A DNA stretch of 64,000 nt from Candidatus Zixiibacteriota bacterium (GTDB taxonomy: Bacteria > Electryoneota > B3-LCP). Location: assembly GCA_003599535.1 (NCBI GenBank), contig QZKQ01000071.1:1-64000 (forward strand). The letters are read 5' to 3'. Below the pieces are notes generated by a model. It was not told the DNA's origin. It made no database searches and saw only the letters and a program-made list of their open reading frames with translations. Below, one piece after another: positions 38,150 to 48,381 of the stretch (position 1 is the stretch's first letter; each line of letters starts with the position of its first letter). The translations under genes and the position numbers were made by a program.

Positions 38150-40276
38150 CTACTTCAGTCCCCGCTTCTCCAGCAGCGGTTCAACGGAGGGCTCGTGGCC
38201 CCGGAAGCGGCGGTACATTTCCATGGCTTCCACGCTGCCGCCCTGCTCCAGGATATGGGTGCGGAAAGCCCGCGCGGTGGCCGGGTCGAACAGGCCGTTC
38301 TCCTTGAAGGCCTGGAAGGCGTCGGCGGAGAGCACGTCGGCCCAGACGTAGTTGTAGTACCCCGCGGCGTAGCCTCCCGAGAAGATATGCTGGAAGTAGG
38401 GGCTGCGGTAGCGCACCGGGATCTCCGGCATCAGCCCGATTTCCGCCAGGGCCTCCGCCTCAAAAGCGGTAGCGTCCACCTCGGCGCCCGGAGCCAGGCG
38501 GTGCCAGGCCAGATCCAGGTAAGAGGCGGCCAGGTATTCCACGTTGGCGAATCCCTGGTTGAACTTTTTGGCCTTCTGCAGCTTGTCAATCAGAGTGTCG
38601 GGGATGGCCCGGCCGGTCTGCCAGTGGCGGGCGTACTCCTTCAGTACCTCCGGTTCCAGGGCCCAGTTCTCCATGATCTGGGAGGGGAGTTCGACAAAGT
38701 CGCCGGGGACGTCGCTTAAAGTCTTGTAGCGCACCCGGGACAGCAGCGAGTGCAGCCCGTGTCCCAGTTCGTGGAACAGCGTCTCCACCTCGTCCATGGT
38801 CAGCAGGGCGGGGGCATTCCCGGCGGGGCGGGTGAAGTTGCCCACGTTGACCACGATGGGGCGGACGTCCTTCCCGTCCCGGTAATACTGGTTGCGGTAC
38901 TCGCCGCTCCAGGCGCCGAAGCGTTTGCCGGCCCGGGGGTGGTAATCCACCAGGAACACGCCCAGGTGGGACCCGTCGGCGTCGAGCACCTCGTAGGTGC
39001 GCACCTCGGGGTGGTACTTGGGCAGGTCGGTCCGTTCCACGAAGCGCACCCCGTAGAGCCGCCCGGCCACACCGTAGGCCCCTTCGATCACCGCTTCCAG
39101 GGGGAAGAAGGGGCGCAGCTCGTTATCGTCCACGTGGTAGCGTTCCTGGCGCACCTTTTCGGCGTAGTAGCGCCAGTCCCACGGCTCCAGGGCAAAGTCG
39201 TACCCTTCCCGGCGGATCATGGTCTGCAGGTCGGCGGCTTCGCGGCGGGCGGCGGCCTGGGCCGGCTCCCACAGGCGGTCCAACAGATCCCGGGCCCGTT
39301 CGGGAGTGCCGGCCATGCGGTCGGCCAGAGCGTAGTCGGCGTAGGTGGGGTAGCTTAGGAGGTTGGCCTTCTGGGCCCGCAGTTCGGCGATGCGGGTCAG
39401 GATGGGCTTATTGTCGTGCTCGTCGCCGTGATGGCCCCGGTCGAGGTACGCCTGCAGGATCTGCCGGCGCAGGTCGCGATGGGGGCTGTAGGTCAGGAAC
39501 GGCCACAGGCTGGCCGCCTGCAGGGTGAAGACCCATCGGCCCTCCAGTCCGGCCTCCCGGGCGGTGGCGGCGGCGGCTTCCACGACGCTCTCCGGCATTT
39601 CGCCCAGGGCGGCGGGATCGTCCACCACCAGGCGGAACGCGTTGGTCTCGGCCAGGACGTTGTCGCTGAAGGTCGGGTGCAGCACCGACAGTTCGGCGTT
39701 GATGGCCCGCAGCCGCTCCTTGTCCTTGGGCGATAGTTTGGCCCCACCCCGGACGAAATCCTTGCGGGTCTCCTCCATCAGCCGGAGCTGCACCGGGGCC
39801 AGGCCCAGGGAATCGCGCCGTTCCCACACGGCTTCCAGGCGGGCGAAGAGCGCCTCGTTCATCAGGATGTCGTCATTCAGGGCCGCCTTCAGGGGTGCCA
39901 CTTCCCGGGCCAGGTCCTGCATTTGGTCGTTGGTTTCGGCCGCGTTCAGGTGGGAGAAGACCGCGTTGACCTTCTCCAGCAGCTCCCCGGCGGCGTCCAG
40001 CGCCTCGTAGGTGTTGGCGAAGGTGGGCGCTTCGGGGTGGGCGGCGATGGCCTCCACTTCGGCGCGCTTGCGGGCGAGGGCTTCCTGGTAGGCGGGCAGA
40101 TAGTGCTCGGTCCGGATACTATCGAACGGGGGAACGCCGAAGGGGGTGGACCACTCCTCCAGCAGCGGATTGGCCGAACCGGCGGAAACGGGTGCTCCGC
40201 CCAGGCAGACGTAAACCATGATGACGCTCGCGATAAGGGAAATCCCTGCGGATGCCAGGGAATGTCGTTGACGCAA
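38150..40276 (-). CDS. M3 family oligopeptidase (peptidyl-dipeptidase Dcp/PrlC type)
   Basis: FHELGHGLHSLLSRV zinc motif; NPLLEEWSTPFGVPPFDSIRTEHYLPAYQEAL; TTG start at 40276 supported by GGAGG 6-7 nt upstream and a following signal peptide. Confidence 0.88.
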   Translation of the reverse strand: MRQRHSLASAGISLIASVIMVYVCLGGAPVSAGSANPLLEEWSTPFGVPPFDSIRTEHYLPAYQEALARKRAEVEAIAAHPEAPTFANTYEALDAAGELLEKVNAVFSHLNAAETNDQMQDLAREVAPLKAALNDDILMNEALFARLEAVWERRDSLGLAPVQLRLMEETRKDFVRGGAKLSPKDKERLRAINAELSVLHPTFSDNVLAETNAFRLVVDDPAALGEMPESVVEAAAATAREAGLEGRWVFTLQAASLWPFLTYSPHRDLRRQILQAYLDRGHHGDEHDNKPILTRIAELRAQKANLLSYPTYADYALADRMAGTPERARDLLDRLWEPAQAAARREAADLQTMIRREGYDFALEPWDWRYYAEKVRQERYHVDDNELRPFFPLEAVIEGAYGVAGRLYGVRFVERTDLPKYHPEVRTYEVLDADGSHLGVFLVDYHPRAGKRFGAWSGEYRNQYYRDGKDVRPIVVNVGNFTRPAGNAPALLTMDEVETLFHELGHGLHSLLSRVRYKTLSDVPGDFVELPSQIMENWALEPEVLKEYARHWQTGRAIPDTLIDKLQKAKKFNQGFANVEYLAASYLDLAWHRLAPGAEVDATAFEAEALAEIGLMPEIPVRYRSPYFQHIFSGGYAAGYYNYVWADVLSADAFQAFKENGLFDPATARAFRTHILEQGGSVEAMEMYRRFRGHEPSVEPLLEKRGLK

Positions 40277-40430
40277 TGAAACCTCCGTGATACCCGGTAA
40301 TACCAGTATTTGATACGAAAGGGCGCGGCCCGGGCAATAGCCGTGGCCGGTACATCTTCTAACAGGACCTGCGCGATTGCCTGAAAGCGGTGCTGAAGAA
40401 AACAAAATGCGTAAGTCCTGTTATAAACGA

Positions 40431-40460
40431 AAAAAAGCGGCTACCAGATCCGGTAGCCGC
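40431..40460 (-). terminator. Terminator downstream of tRNA-Gln
   Basis: GCGGCTACC-agatcc-GGTAGCCGC with A6 on + strand side. Confidence 0.8.
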
Positions 40461-40468
40461 TGTCGCGT

Positions 40469-40542
40469 TGGCTGGGAGACAGGGATTCGAACCCCGATTC
40501 TATGGTCCAGAGCCATATGTCCTGCCGTTGGACGATCTCCCA
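40469..40542 (-). tRNA. tRNA-Gln (anticodon CTG), CCA encoded
   Basis: Reverse complement TGGGAGATCGTCCAACGGCAGGACATATGG-CTCTGGA-CCATA..GGTTCGAATCC..TCTCCCAGCCA. Confidence 0.93.
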
Positions 40543-40774
40543 GTGTTGTTCTCTAATATAATACGCAATCTGCGTCCTGTCAAGAGGAACTCGGAGAAAA
40601 ATTTCAGGTTCCAGGCTACGCGCCCCACTTCACCGTGGCCCGCAGGCAGCCGGAGTGGCAATTTCCAGGACCGCCCGGAAGGTGAGGGGCAATAAACCAG
40701 GCCAATCTTTCCAATGCGATCAATCCTCCCGCCCGGCGGAGCAGAAATACGATCCGCGCACGCTTGGGCGGCAT

Positions 40775-41608
40775 TCAGAGGCTGATCTCCCCTTCCAGGT
40801 ACGTCACCGCCTGGCCGGAAAGGTCCAGGCGCGACCCGCGGTGGCGGCACTTCAGGTATCCCCCCCGCGCCGACACCTGCCGCGCCGTCAGTTCGGTTTG
40901 GCCCAGGCGCCCGGCCCAGTAGGGGACCAGGCTGGTGTGCGCCGATCCCGTCACCGGGTCCTCGTCAATGCCCAGGGCGGGGGCGAAGAAGCGGGAGACG
41001 AAGTCCACGTCCCGCCCCGGCGCGGTAACAATCAGCCCGTGCGGCGCGACTTGCTTCAGGCGGGCGAAGTCGGGCGCCAGAGCTTCGACCGGTTCGGCCG
41101 TCTCGTACACGGCAAACCAATTGTCACGGGTCTGCCGCACTTCCTGCGGCGGGAGGTTCAGGGCGGCTCGGAGCGGTTCCAGGCCGGCGGTGAGGCTCTC
41201 GCCGGGGGGATCGGCGGGGAAATCGAGGGTCAGCCAATCGTCCTCCCGGGTCACGCGCAATTCTCCGCTGCGGGAGGCGAAGCGGATAACCCGACCGGCG
41301 TACCCCCGGTGGCGGAACAGGACGTGCCCCGTGGCCAGGGTGGCATGACCGCACAGGTCCACTTCAACCTGGGGAGTGAACCAGCGCAGGTGGAAATCAG
41401 CCCCAAGAACGCCGTGGGGCCCCGGACGGCCGGGATCGCCGGAAGCGGCCAGCGGCACGAAGAAGGCCGTTTCCGACAGGTTGTTTTCCGCGGCTACGGC
41501 TTGCAGGGTCGCGTCCGGCAGCCATTGATCCAGGGGCACCACAGCCGCCGGATTGCCGCCGAACAGCCTGTCGGTGAAGGCGTCAACCTGGTACAGGGGA
41601 AGCTTCAT
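40775..41608 (-). CDS. PhzF family isomerase/epimerase
   Basis: LYQVDAFTDRLFGGNPAAVVPLDQWLPDATLQAVAAENNLSETAFFV; VDLCGHATLATGHVLF; DEDPVTGSAHTSLVPYWAGRLG. Confidence 0.93.
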   Translation of the reverse strand: MKLPLYQVDAFTDRLFGGNPAAVVPLDQWLPDATLQAVAAENNLSETAFFVPLAASGDPGRPGPHGVLGADFHLRWFTPQVEVDLCGHATLATGHVLFRHRGYAGRVIRFASRSGELRVTREDDWLTLDFPADPPGESLTAGLEPLRAALNLPPQEVRQTRDNWFAVYETAEPVEALAPDFARLKQVAPHGLIVTAPGRDVDFVSRFFAPALGIDEDPVTGSAHTSLVPYWAGRLGQTELTARQVSARGGYLKCRHRGSRLDLSGQAVTYLEGEISL

Positions 41609-41674
41609 GGGGAGACTCGCGTTATGGACACCCGGTAAACGGGTTCCGAATGGAGGCGGTTCCGGGGCGCAATA

Positions 41675-41699
41675 AAAAAGGCGACTCTGGCGAGTCGCC
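41675..41699 (-). terminator. Terminator for minus-strand small gene
   Basis: GGCGACTC-tggc-GAGTCGCC with A6 on + strand side. Confidence 0.75.
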
Positions 41700-41747
41700 C
41701 CCTTCGCGAACTGGGAAATTCAGGGCCATCCAGCCTGATAAAATCGT

Positions 41748-41966
41748 TCAGTTCCAGCCGAGCTCAATGGCTCTCTGGTGGCATTCCGAGCACAGCACGA
41801 TGCAATTTTCCAGGGAGAACGGGCCGTCCGAAATTCTGCGGAAATGCTCCAGACTCTTTGAGTTCCCGCAACGTCCGGTGTGCACGCACTCGGGATGGTT
41901 GCATTCGCAACGGTAGTTAGCCCGCACCAGAGCCAGGAACTGGACGAGATCCGAAAACGCAGCCAT
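41748..41966 (-). CDS. Small HNH-like zinc-finger protein
   Basis: CECNHPECVHTGRCGN..LEHFRRISDGPFSLENCIVLCSECHQRAIELGW. Confidence 0.55.
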   Translation of the reverse strand: MAAFSDLVQFLALVRANYRCECNHPECVHTGRCGNSKSLEHFRRISDGPFSLENCIVLCSECHQRAIELGWN

Positions 41967-42204
41967 CGGACCTCCGGGGAAAAGAAAAGTGGCTCAATAT
42001 AGCCAATTAATTGCGAAAAGTCAAGCTCAATTTAATTTATTCTTTTGAACACCGTATCGCATATCACAATTAACCCTATTAAGCCGGCTGCTGCGAAGTC
42101 TCTGCCGTCCGCTTATCATGCGTATATATAATGATCGAGGCACGAAAAATCCCAGGGAGGTTTTAAAGTCTGCAAAGTGATGAATGTATTTGTGGAGGAC
42201 CGCC

Positions 42205-42546
42205 ATGCACGAATTTAAGACAAATCTGTTCCGCTGGGCTGGTTTCGTCCTGGCCTTGGGGCTACTCTGCGGCCCGGCTCTGGCGCAACGTCCTGAAGGT
42301 CGGGGCTACAGTGGGTGGGATCATATGATGGGATGGGGTTGGGGAGGCGGCTGGGTCATGATGCTGATCTGGTGGGCCATCATCATCGGCGGCTTGGTGC
42401 TGCTGATACGCTGGTTAATCTCCTCGCGCTCCCAAACTTCACAGAGCTCGCGGGATACTGCCCTGGACATCCTGCGGGAACGCTACGCCCGCGGCGACAT
42501 CAACCGGGAGGAGTTCGAGGAGAAAAAGAAGGACTTGGTGTCGTGA
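42205..42546 (+). CDS. SHOCT-domain small membrane protein
   Basis: Signal/TM plus ALDILRERYARGDINREEFEEKKKDL SHOCT motif; ATG after GGAGG. Confidence 0.8.
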   Translation: MHEFKTNLFRWAGFVLALGLLCGPALAQRPEGRGYSGWDHMMGWGWGGGWVMMLIWWAIIIGGLVLLIRWLISSRSQTSQSSRDTALDILRERYARGDINREEFEEKKKDLVS

Positions 42547-42566
42547 AATCGCCGTAAAGGAGGCAC

Positions 42567-42986
42567 ATGAACCCGCAATCGCGCCGTCTGGCCGGCTTGT
42601 TGCTGGTCATTTTCCCCACCGTCATCGCCGGCGGCGTCAGCCTGTTGACGCTGCTGATCGCCGATCCCGCCTACCCGGCCAATCCCTTGCGGCAGGACCT
42701 GTGGCGCGCCGGCCACGCCCACGCCGGGGTGATCCTGGTGCTGGCGCTGCTGGCCCTGCGCTATGTGGACCAGGCCCGGCTGTCTGAGGGGATGAGACGC
42801 TTCGTGCGTTCGGCCATTCCCTCCGCGGCTATCCTGCTGCCCGCGGCCTTTTTCCTCTCGATACTGGATCCCCGGGCTACGCAGCCGAACGGGTGGATTT
42901 ACTTGGCCTATCTCGGGGCGGTGGTGCTGGCGGCGGGATTGGTAACGCTGGGCGTGGGAATGCTAAGGCAGAAGCGTGAAAGGTGA
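42567..42986 (+). CDS. Four-TM hypothetical membrane protein
   Basis: RBS AAAGGAGGCAC; hydrophobic segments; follows SHOCT gene. Confidence 0.6.
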   Translation: MNPQSRRLAGLLLVIFPTVIAGGVSLLTLLIADPAYPANPLRQDLWRAGHAHAGVILVLALLALRYVDQARLSEGMRRFVRSAIPSAAILLPAAFFLSILDPRATQPNGWIYLAYLGAVVLAAGLVTLGVGMLRQKRER

Positions 42987-43126
42987 GCGCTTATTCGGGT
43001 GATGCACGATATGGCCTCTTCCCCGCGTAGGGGCGGGATAGGCTTACTTCCGGGATAATCAGCCTCCTCTCCCGCCCAACTCCCCGAGGTCGAACATGAG
43101 CCACTCCCCTTAACGACGCGGGGAAG

Positions 43127-43642
43127 TCACCGGCGCAACCAGGGCCACAGGAAGGGGACGCGGCGGCGGTAGGCCAGGTACGCCTCGCCGTAGCGGGCGG
43201 CCAGCTCGCGCTCCTCCCATTTCCCCACCGCCAGGACGTGCAGGTAAACCAGAACCGTTGCCGGGATCATGGGCGTCCAGCGCAGCAGCAGCGCCAGCGC
43301 GGCGAAGATGAAAATGCCCGCCAGGTACATGGGATTGCGGGTGTAGGCAAACAGCCCCGACGTTTCCAGCTGAACGCCTTCCGCCCCGGGAAAATATTCC
43401 ACTCCCGCCGCCCGCTGAAATCCGAGGCGGAACAGGCCGGCCAGAATCAGGAATCCCCCCGCCAGCAGCAGCGGCAACCCCAGAACCCAGGCCGCCCAAA
43501 CGGGCAGGGGCAGCTCTCCGGGCAAGCCCGCGGCCTTCACCGCCCACCACGAGACCAGGATGTAAGCGGCCATCCCGCCAGCGTTGATGAGTGGTATGGG
43601 AAGAAGGGGCTTGGGGTGTGGCATGGGAGGTTCCTTTTCCAT
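43127..43642 (-). CDS. Isoprenylcysteine carboxyl methyltransferase (ICMT/PEMT)-like protein
   Basis: LETSGLFAYTRNPMYLAGIFIFAALALLL..EERELAARYGEAYLAYRRRVPFLWP. Confidence 0.85.
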   Translation of the reverse strand: MEKEPPMPHPKPLLPIPLINAGGMAAYILVSWWAVKAAGLPGELPLPVWAAWVLGLPLLLAGGFLILAGLFRLGFQRAAGVEYFPGAEGVQLETSGLFAYTRNPMYLAGIFIFAALALLLRWTPMIPATVLVYLHVLAVGKWEERELAARYGEAYLAYRRRVPFLWPWLRR

Positions 43643-43838
43643 TCCGGGAGAGGACGGCGAAGAAACGGACCGGAAGGCGACCGGTCGCGCATGATGTTAC
43701 CTGAATGATGCTCCGGGGTCGGCGTTATTTTAAATATACGACGCCGCCCTGGCGGAGGCAATGATTTTTTCCCCGGGGTTGGTATCGCGGCTGGCCGGCG
43801 GCCCCCTCCTTTTCTCCCGTAATTCCCGCAATCCGCGC

Positions 43839-43867
43839 TTGACATCGGGAATAATTTGCCGTACTTT
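43839..43867 (+). promoter_or_regulatory. Putative sigma70-type promoter of ppx
   Basis: TTGACA-N17-TACTTT. Confidence 0.5.
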
Positions 43868-44012
43868 CTGGGTGGCCGGGGGCATCTCCATCACGGATTC
43901 GACGGATTCGATGGATGAAGCGGAGGGCCGCTTCGTGGCGGGAGGGAATCTCCCGACTCCCGGCTCCTGTTCTTCTGCCTGCTGGCTACTCTCCAACCCG
44001 TCTGCACCACCC

Positions 44013-44966
44013 ATGCCTGACCCGACGCCTGAAACCCGCCGCCTGGCCGCCCTGGACGTGGGCACCAATTCCACCCTGTTCCTGCTGGCTGAGGTGGACG
44101 ACGCCGGCCGCGTGCGCCCCCTGCGCCACGAAGCGGTCACCAATGACCTGGGCCGGGGCCTGTCCGCTTCGGGGGAACTATCCCCCGAGGTCATCGAGTT
44201 GAATTTGCGCCAGTTGGAAGATTTGACGCAAATCGCCGTACAGGACGGCGCCATAGAAATCCGCGCGGCGGCCACCGAGGCGCTGCGCCGCGCCGCCAAT
44301 GCCACGGATCTGATCGCCCGGGCCCGCGCCGAGCTGGGGCTGGAAATCCGCCTCATCAGCGGCCAGGAAGAGGCGGCCCTGACCTATTTGGGGGTGGCTT
44401 CCGGCCTGCCGGACCCCGCCGCCCCGGTTCTGGTGGCCGACGTGGGCGGAGGGTCCAGCGAAGTCCTCCTGGGACAGGCCGGGAACGTCCGCTTTTCCGT
44501 ATCACTTAAGGTGGGCGCGGTCTCCCTGGACCGGAGCTTCATCCGCCACGATCCGCCGCTGGCGCCGGAGCTGGACGCCATCCGCCGGCGGCTGGGTGAG
44601 ATTACCCCGGCCCTGGCGGATCTGCGCCGCCAGACCGGTGTTCCCCTGGTGTTCTGCGGCGGCACGGCTTCCGCCCTGGCCCACGCCGACCTGGGCCTGG
44701 CGGACTACCAGCCCGAAGCGATCTCCGGCCACCGCCTGACCCGGCAGCGTCTGGACGAATTCATCGCCCAATTCGCCGCCATGCCCCTGGAACAGCGCCG
44801 CATTATCCCCGGAATCGGCCGGCGGCGGGCGGAAATCATCCTGCCCGGAACCCTGATCCTGGCGCACCTGCTGGAGGTCCTGGAGCGAGCCGAGGCTGCC
44901 GTGTCGGAACGGGGCTTGCGGTACGGTTTGCTGCTGGCCCCGGAAAACTGGGGGGAAGTCCATTAA
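44013..44966 (+). CDS. ppx: Exopolyphosphatase / Ppx-GppA family
   Basis: AALDVGTNSTLFLLAEV, ATEALRRAANATDLIARARAELGLEIRLISGQEEAALTYLGVASGLP, VADVGGGSSEV, RRIIPGIGRRRAEIILPG; ATG 44013 preferred over ORF-track start. Confidence 0.9.
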   Translation: MPDPTPETRRLAALDVGTNSTLFLLAEVDDAGRVRPLRHEAVTNDLGRGLSASGELSPEVIELNLRQLEDLTQIAVQDGAIEIRAAATEALRRAANATDLIARARAELGLEIRLISGQEEAALTYLGVASGLPDPAAPVLVADVGGGSSEVLLGQAGNVRFSVSLKVGAVSLDRSFIRHDPPLAPELDAIRRRLGEITPALADLRRQTGVPLVFCGGTASALAHADLGLADYQPEAISGHRLTRQRLDEFIAQFAAMPLEQRRIIPGIGRRRAEIILPGTLILAHLLEVLERAEAAVSERGLRYGLLLAPENWGEVH

Positions 44967-44981
44967 AATCCGGGAATTCAC

Positions 44982-45010
44982 TTGACATTCTGACCTTGAC
45001 GTATTAACTT
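44982..45010 (+). promoter_or_regulatory. Putative promoter of hrcA-grpE-dnaJ
   Basis: TTGACA-N17-TAACTT. Confidence 0.5.
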
Positions 45011-45118
45011 TGTAACGGTAGAACCCGGTGTCATGAGAAGCGAAGCAAAGCCCGGCGCTCGGCGCCCGGCCGCCTTCGGCAGCCGGCAGCAGCAAGGGTG
45101 AAGGGCAGGTTTGCCAAG

Positions 45119-46147
45119 ATGAAACGAGAACTGAGCGATCGCGAAAAACTCATCCTGCGGGAAGTCGTCGCCCAATACGTGTTAACTGCGGACCCCATCA
45201 GCTCCCGCACCCTGTCCAAGCGGTTGAAGGGACGCTTTTCTCCGGCCACCATCCGCAATGCGATGGCCGACCTGGAAGAACTGGGCCTGCTGGATCATCC
45301 CCACACCTCGGCGGGCCGCGTCCCCACGGAACTGGGCTACCGCCTGTTCGTGGACGACCTGATGGCGCACGCCCGCCTGAGTCCGCGGGAGAAGGAGCTG
45401 CTGGATCGGGAAATCACCCGCCTCGGTTCGACCGACGTGGTGAACGTCCTGGAACAGACCGCGCACCTGCTGGCGGAAATCACCAACCTGCTGTGCGTGG
45501 TCATGTCGCCCCGCTTCCAGGAAGGCATTCTCCACCGCATTGACCTGATCGGCATCGGCGGGGAAAAAATCCTGGCGGTGATCACCATCCAGTCCGGCAT
45601 GGTGCGCTCCCTGCTGCTGGAAGTCACCGCCGGCATCACCCGCGACGAGATTGAATGGGTCGCGGCCTTCCTGAACCAGCGGCTGTCCGGCCTGTCCCTG
45701 TCGGAAATCCGCCACAGCATCGGCCAGCGCCTGAAGGACGGCCCCATGGACAACTTCTCCGTCCTGCGCACCATGGTGGACCGCGCCGACCAGGTCTTCT
45801 CCTTCGACGACCGCAACGCTTACCTGGTCGAAGGGGTCAGCCACCTGGCGCTCCAGCCCGAATTCTATGACGTGGACCAGTTGCGCCGGGTGCTGGAACT
45901 GCTGGAAGACCGCAAGTTGTTCGTGCACCTCTTCGCCCGCCGGGAAGGGGGCGTGGAGGTCCGGATCGGCCGGGAGAACGCCCTGGTGCCGCTGTCTTCG
46001 CTGTCCGTGGTTTCGGCCACCTACAAGTACGGCAACCTGGGCGGCGCCATCGGGTTGATCGGCCCCACCCGCATGAACTATCCCAAGGCTGTATCCATCG
46101 TCGAATATACCGCCCGGAAAATTGATTCCATCACGGGCGAACAGTAA
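45119..46147 (+). CDS. hrcA: Heat-inducible transcription repressor HrcA
   Basis: LSDREKLILREVVAQYVLTADPISSRTLSKRL..FSPATIRNAMADLEELGLLDHPHTSAGRVPTELGYR..GPTRMNYPKAVSIVEYTA. Confidence 0.95.
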   Translation: MKRELSDREKLILREVVAQYVLTADPISSRTLSKRLKGRFSPATIRNAMADLEELGLLDHPHTSAGRVPTELGYRLFVDDLMAHARLSPREKELLDREITRLGSTDVVNVLEQTAHLLAEITNLLCVVMSPRFQEGILHRIDLIGIGGEKILAVITIQSGMVRSLLLEVTAGITRDEIEWVAAFLNQRLSGLSLSEIRHSIGQRLKDGPMDNFSVLRTMVDRADQVFSFDDRNAYLVEGVSHLALQPEFYDVDQLRRVLELLEDRKLFVHLFARREGGVEVRIGRENALVPLSSLSVVSATYKYGNLGGAIGLIGPTRMNYPKAVSIVEYTARKIDSITGEQ

Positions 46148-46177
46148 CCCTTCTATTTTGTACATGGGCAAGACACC

Positions 46178-46759
46178 ATGAAGCATGACAAAGACCGCCC
46201 CATGGATTTGGATAACCCGGAAAACCCGGCGGCCGGCGAGGTCAACGACGGCGGCGCGGGGGACGAAAACGAGAACCTGCCGGAACCGTCGGGTGCCATT
46301 GATCTGGATGAGGAGATCCAGCGGCTGCGCCTGGAACTGGACGAGTACAAGAACCTTTACCTGCGCAAGGCGGCCGAATTCGAGAATTTCCGCAAGCGCA
46401 AGCAGCAGGAATTTTCCGCCCTGGTGGCCACCGCCGAGGAGAGCCTGGTCTCCGACCTGCTGCCCGTCCTGGACGACCTGCAGCGCCTGCTGGCCACGGC
46501 CCAGGATGAGTCCTGGAGCCGGGAGAGTTTCCTGCGCGGCGCGCAGATGATCCACGACAAGATGATGGACATCCTGGCCGCCCGGGGCCTGAAGCCCCTG
46601 GAAGCGGCCGGCATGCCCTTCGACCCCAACCTCCACGAAGCTCTGATGCAACAGCACGAAAGCGGAGCCGAGCCGGGCACGGTACTGCAGGAATTCCTGC
46701 GCGGCTACCGCCTGGGAGATAAAATCATTCGCCACGCCCAAGTCGTGGTGTCTGCCTGA
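46178..46759 (+). CDS. grpE: Nucleotide exchange factor GrpE
   Basis: [75 protein letters not shown]. Confidence 0.94.
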   Translation: MKHDKDRPMDLDNPENPAAGEVNDGGAGDENENLPEPSGAIDLDEEIQRLRLELDEYKNLYLRKAAEFENFRKRKQQEFSALVATAEESLVSDLLPVLDDLQRLLATAQDESWSRESFLRGAQMIHDKMMDILAARGLKPLEAAGMPFDPNLHEALMQQHESGAEPGTVLQEFLRGYRLGDKIIRHAQVVVSA

Positions 46760-46770
46760 AACCATACGGC

Positions 46771-47919
46771 ATGTCCAAATCTGATTACTACGCCGTCCTG
46801 GAGGTGGATCACAACGCCACCCCCGAGGACATCAAGAAAGCCTATCGCCGCCTGGCCATCCGCTACCACCCGGACAAGAACAAGGGGGATAAGCAGGCGG
46901 AGGAAAAATTCAAGGAGGTCGGGGAAGCCTACACGGTGCTCTCCGACCCCCAGAAACGCTCCAACTACGACCGCTTCGGCCACGCCGCGCCGGGCGTGGG
47001 CGATTTCGGCGGGTTCGACTTCGACCTGTCCGACGCCCTGCGCATCTTCATGGAAGGCGGCTTCTCCGGCTTCGGCGGATTCGGGGACATCTTCGGCGGC
47101 GGGACCCGGGTCTCCACCCGCGAGCGCATCCGCCGGGGCAGCGACCTGCAGATCCCGCTGAAGCTGGACCTGGAGGACATCGCCGCCGGGGGCACCAAGA
47201 AGATCAAGATTTCCCGGCTGAAGACCTGCGAGCAGTGCAGCGGATCCGGCGCCGCCCCGGGGTCGCGCCCCAACGTCTGCGGCACTTGCGGCGGGCGCGG
47301 CGAAGTGCGCCAGGTGACCCGTTCCTTCCTGGGTCAGTTCGTGCAAACCGCCCCCTGCCCGGCCTGCGCCGGGACCGGCGAGGTGATTTCCAGCAAATGC
47401 CCCAAGTGTGGCGGCGAAGGCCGCTACAAGGGGGACGTGACCCTGTCGGTCAGCATTCCCGCGGGGGTGACCACCGGGAATTACCTGACTCTGCGCGGCC
47501 AGGGCAACGCCGGGCTGCGCGGCGGGCCCCCGGGCGACGCCTACGTGGTGGTCGAAGAGAAGCAGCACGAACTGTTCGAACGGCACGGCGACGACGTCAT
47601 TTATCGCATGCTGGTCTCCTTCCCCCAGGCCGCCCTGGGCGACGACATTGACGTCCCCACCCTGGACGGCCGCGCCCGGGTCACCATCCCGGCGGGGATC
47701 CAGTCCGGCAAGGTGCTGCGGCTGAAGGGCAAGGGCATCAAGCACCTGAACAGCGCCGGCATCGGCGACCAGTTGGTGATGGTCAACCTCTATACCCCGG
47801 GCAAGCTGAGCGCCCGCGAGCGCCAGTTGCTGGAAGAGCTGGCCCAAAGCGAGAACCTGAAACCGCGCGAAGAGGAGCGCAAGTCCTTCTTCCGCAAAGT
47901 CAAGGACGCCTTTCGCTGA
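46771..47919 (+). CDS. dnaJ: Chaperone DnaJ
   Basis: [32 protein letters not shown]; four CxxCxG zinc-finger motifs. Confidence 0.97.
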   Translation: MSKSDYYAVLEVDHNATPEDIKKAYRRLAIRYHPDKNKGDKQAEEKFKEVGEAYTVLSDPQKRSNYDRFGHAAPGVGDFGGFDFDLSDALRIFMEGGFSGFGGFGDIFGGGTRVSTRERIRRGSDLQIPLKLDLEDIAAGGTKKIKISRLKTCEQCSGSGAAPGSRPNVCGTCGGRGEVRQVTRSFLGQFVQTAPCPACAGTGEVISSKCPKCGGEGRYKGDVTLSVSIPAGVTTGNYLTLRGQGNAGLRGGPPGDAYVVVEEKQHELFERHGDDVIYRMLVSFPQAALGDDIDVPTLDGRARVTIPAGIQSGKVLRLKGKGIKHLNSAGIGDQLVMVNLYTPGKLSARERQLLEELAQSENLKPREEERKSFFRKVKDAFR

Positions 47920-48341
47920 TGTCCCTCCGGCCTGGATCCTGGGGGTTCACACCGGGGGAACGCCGCGCCCTGCTGACGCTCTGCGCGGCCGCGGTTCTGG
48001 GCTTGGGCTACCGCGCCTGGCAGGCGCAGGAACTGCCGCCGTCGCCGCCCTTGAGCGCCGCTGATTCCAGCGCCCTGGCCGCCATCCGGCTGGCCGCGCT
48101 GCCGGATTCGGCGCCGCCCGCGGCGAATCTCCCCGCGACGGGCAAACTGGACCTGAACACCGCCACCGCCCGGCAGCTCGAAGCGCTGCCCGGCATCGGC
48201 CCGGTGCTGGCCGCCCGCATCATCGCGGAGCGGGAGCGGAGGCAGGGGTTCCGCCAGGCCGCCGAACTGCTGGAGGTTCCCGGCATCGGTCCGGGGCGCT
48301 GGAAAGCCCTGGAGCCCCTGGTGACCTGTACCCCGCCGTAG
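47919..48341 (+). CDS. ComEA-like helix-hairpin-helix protein
   Basis: KLDLNTATARQLEALPGIGPVLAARIIAERERRQGFRQAAELLEVPGIGPGRWKAL; ATG overlaps dnaJ stop. Confidence 0.88.
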   Translation: MSLRPGSWGFTPGERRALLTLCAAAVLGLGYRAWQAQELPPSPPLSAADSSALAAIRLAALPDSAPPAANLPATGKLDLNTATARQLEALPGIGPVLAARIIAERERRQGFRQAAELLEVPGIGPGRWKALEPLVTCTPP

Positions 48342-48381
48342 CCGCCGATTATCAACGGATATATCCGGTATAACCTGCATC

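Noticed and set aside
45182-46765. 527-aa minus-strand ORF
   Set aside because: Antisense to hrcA and grpE; same shadow-frame composition.
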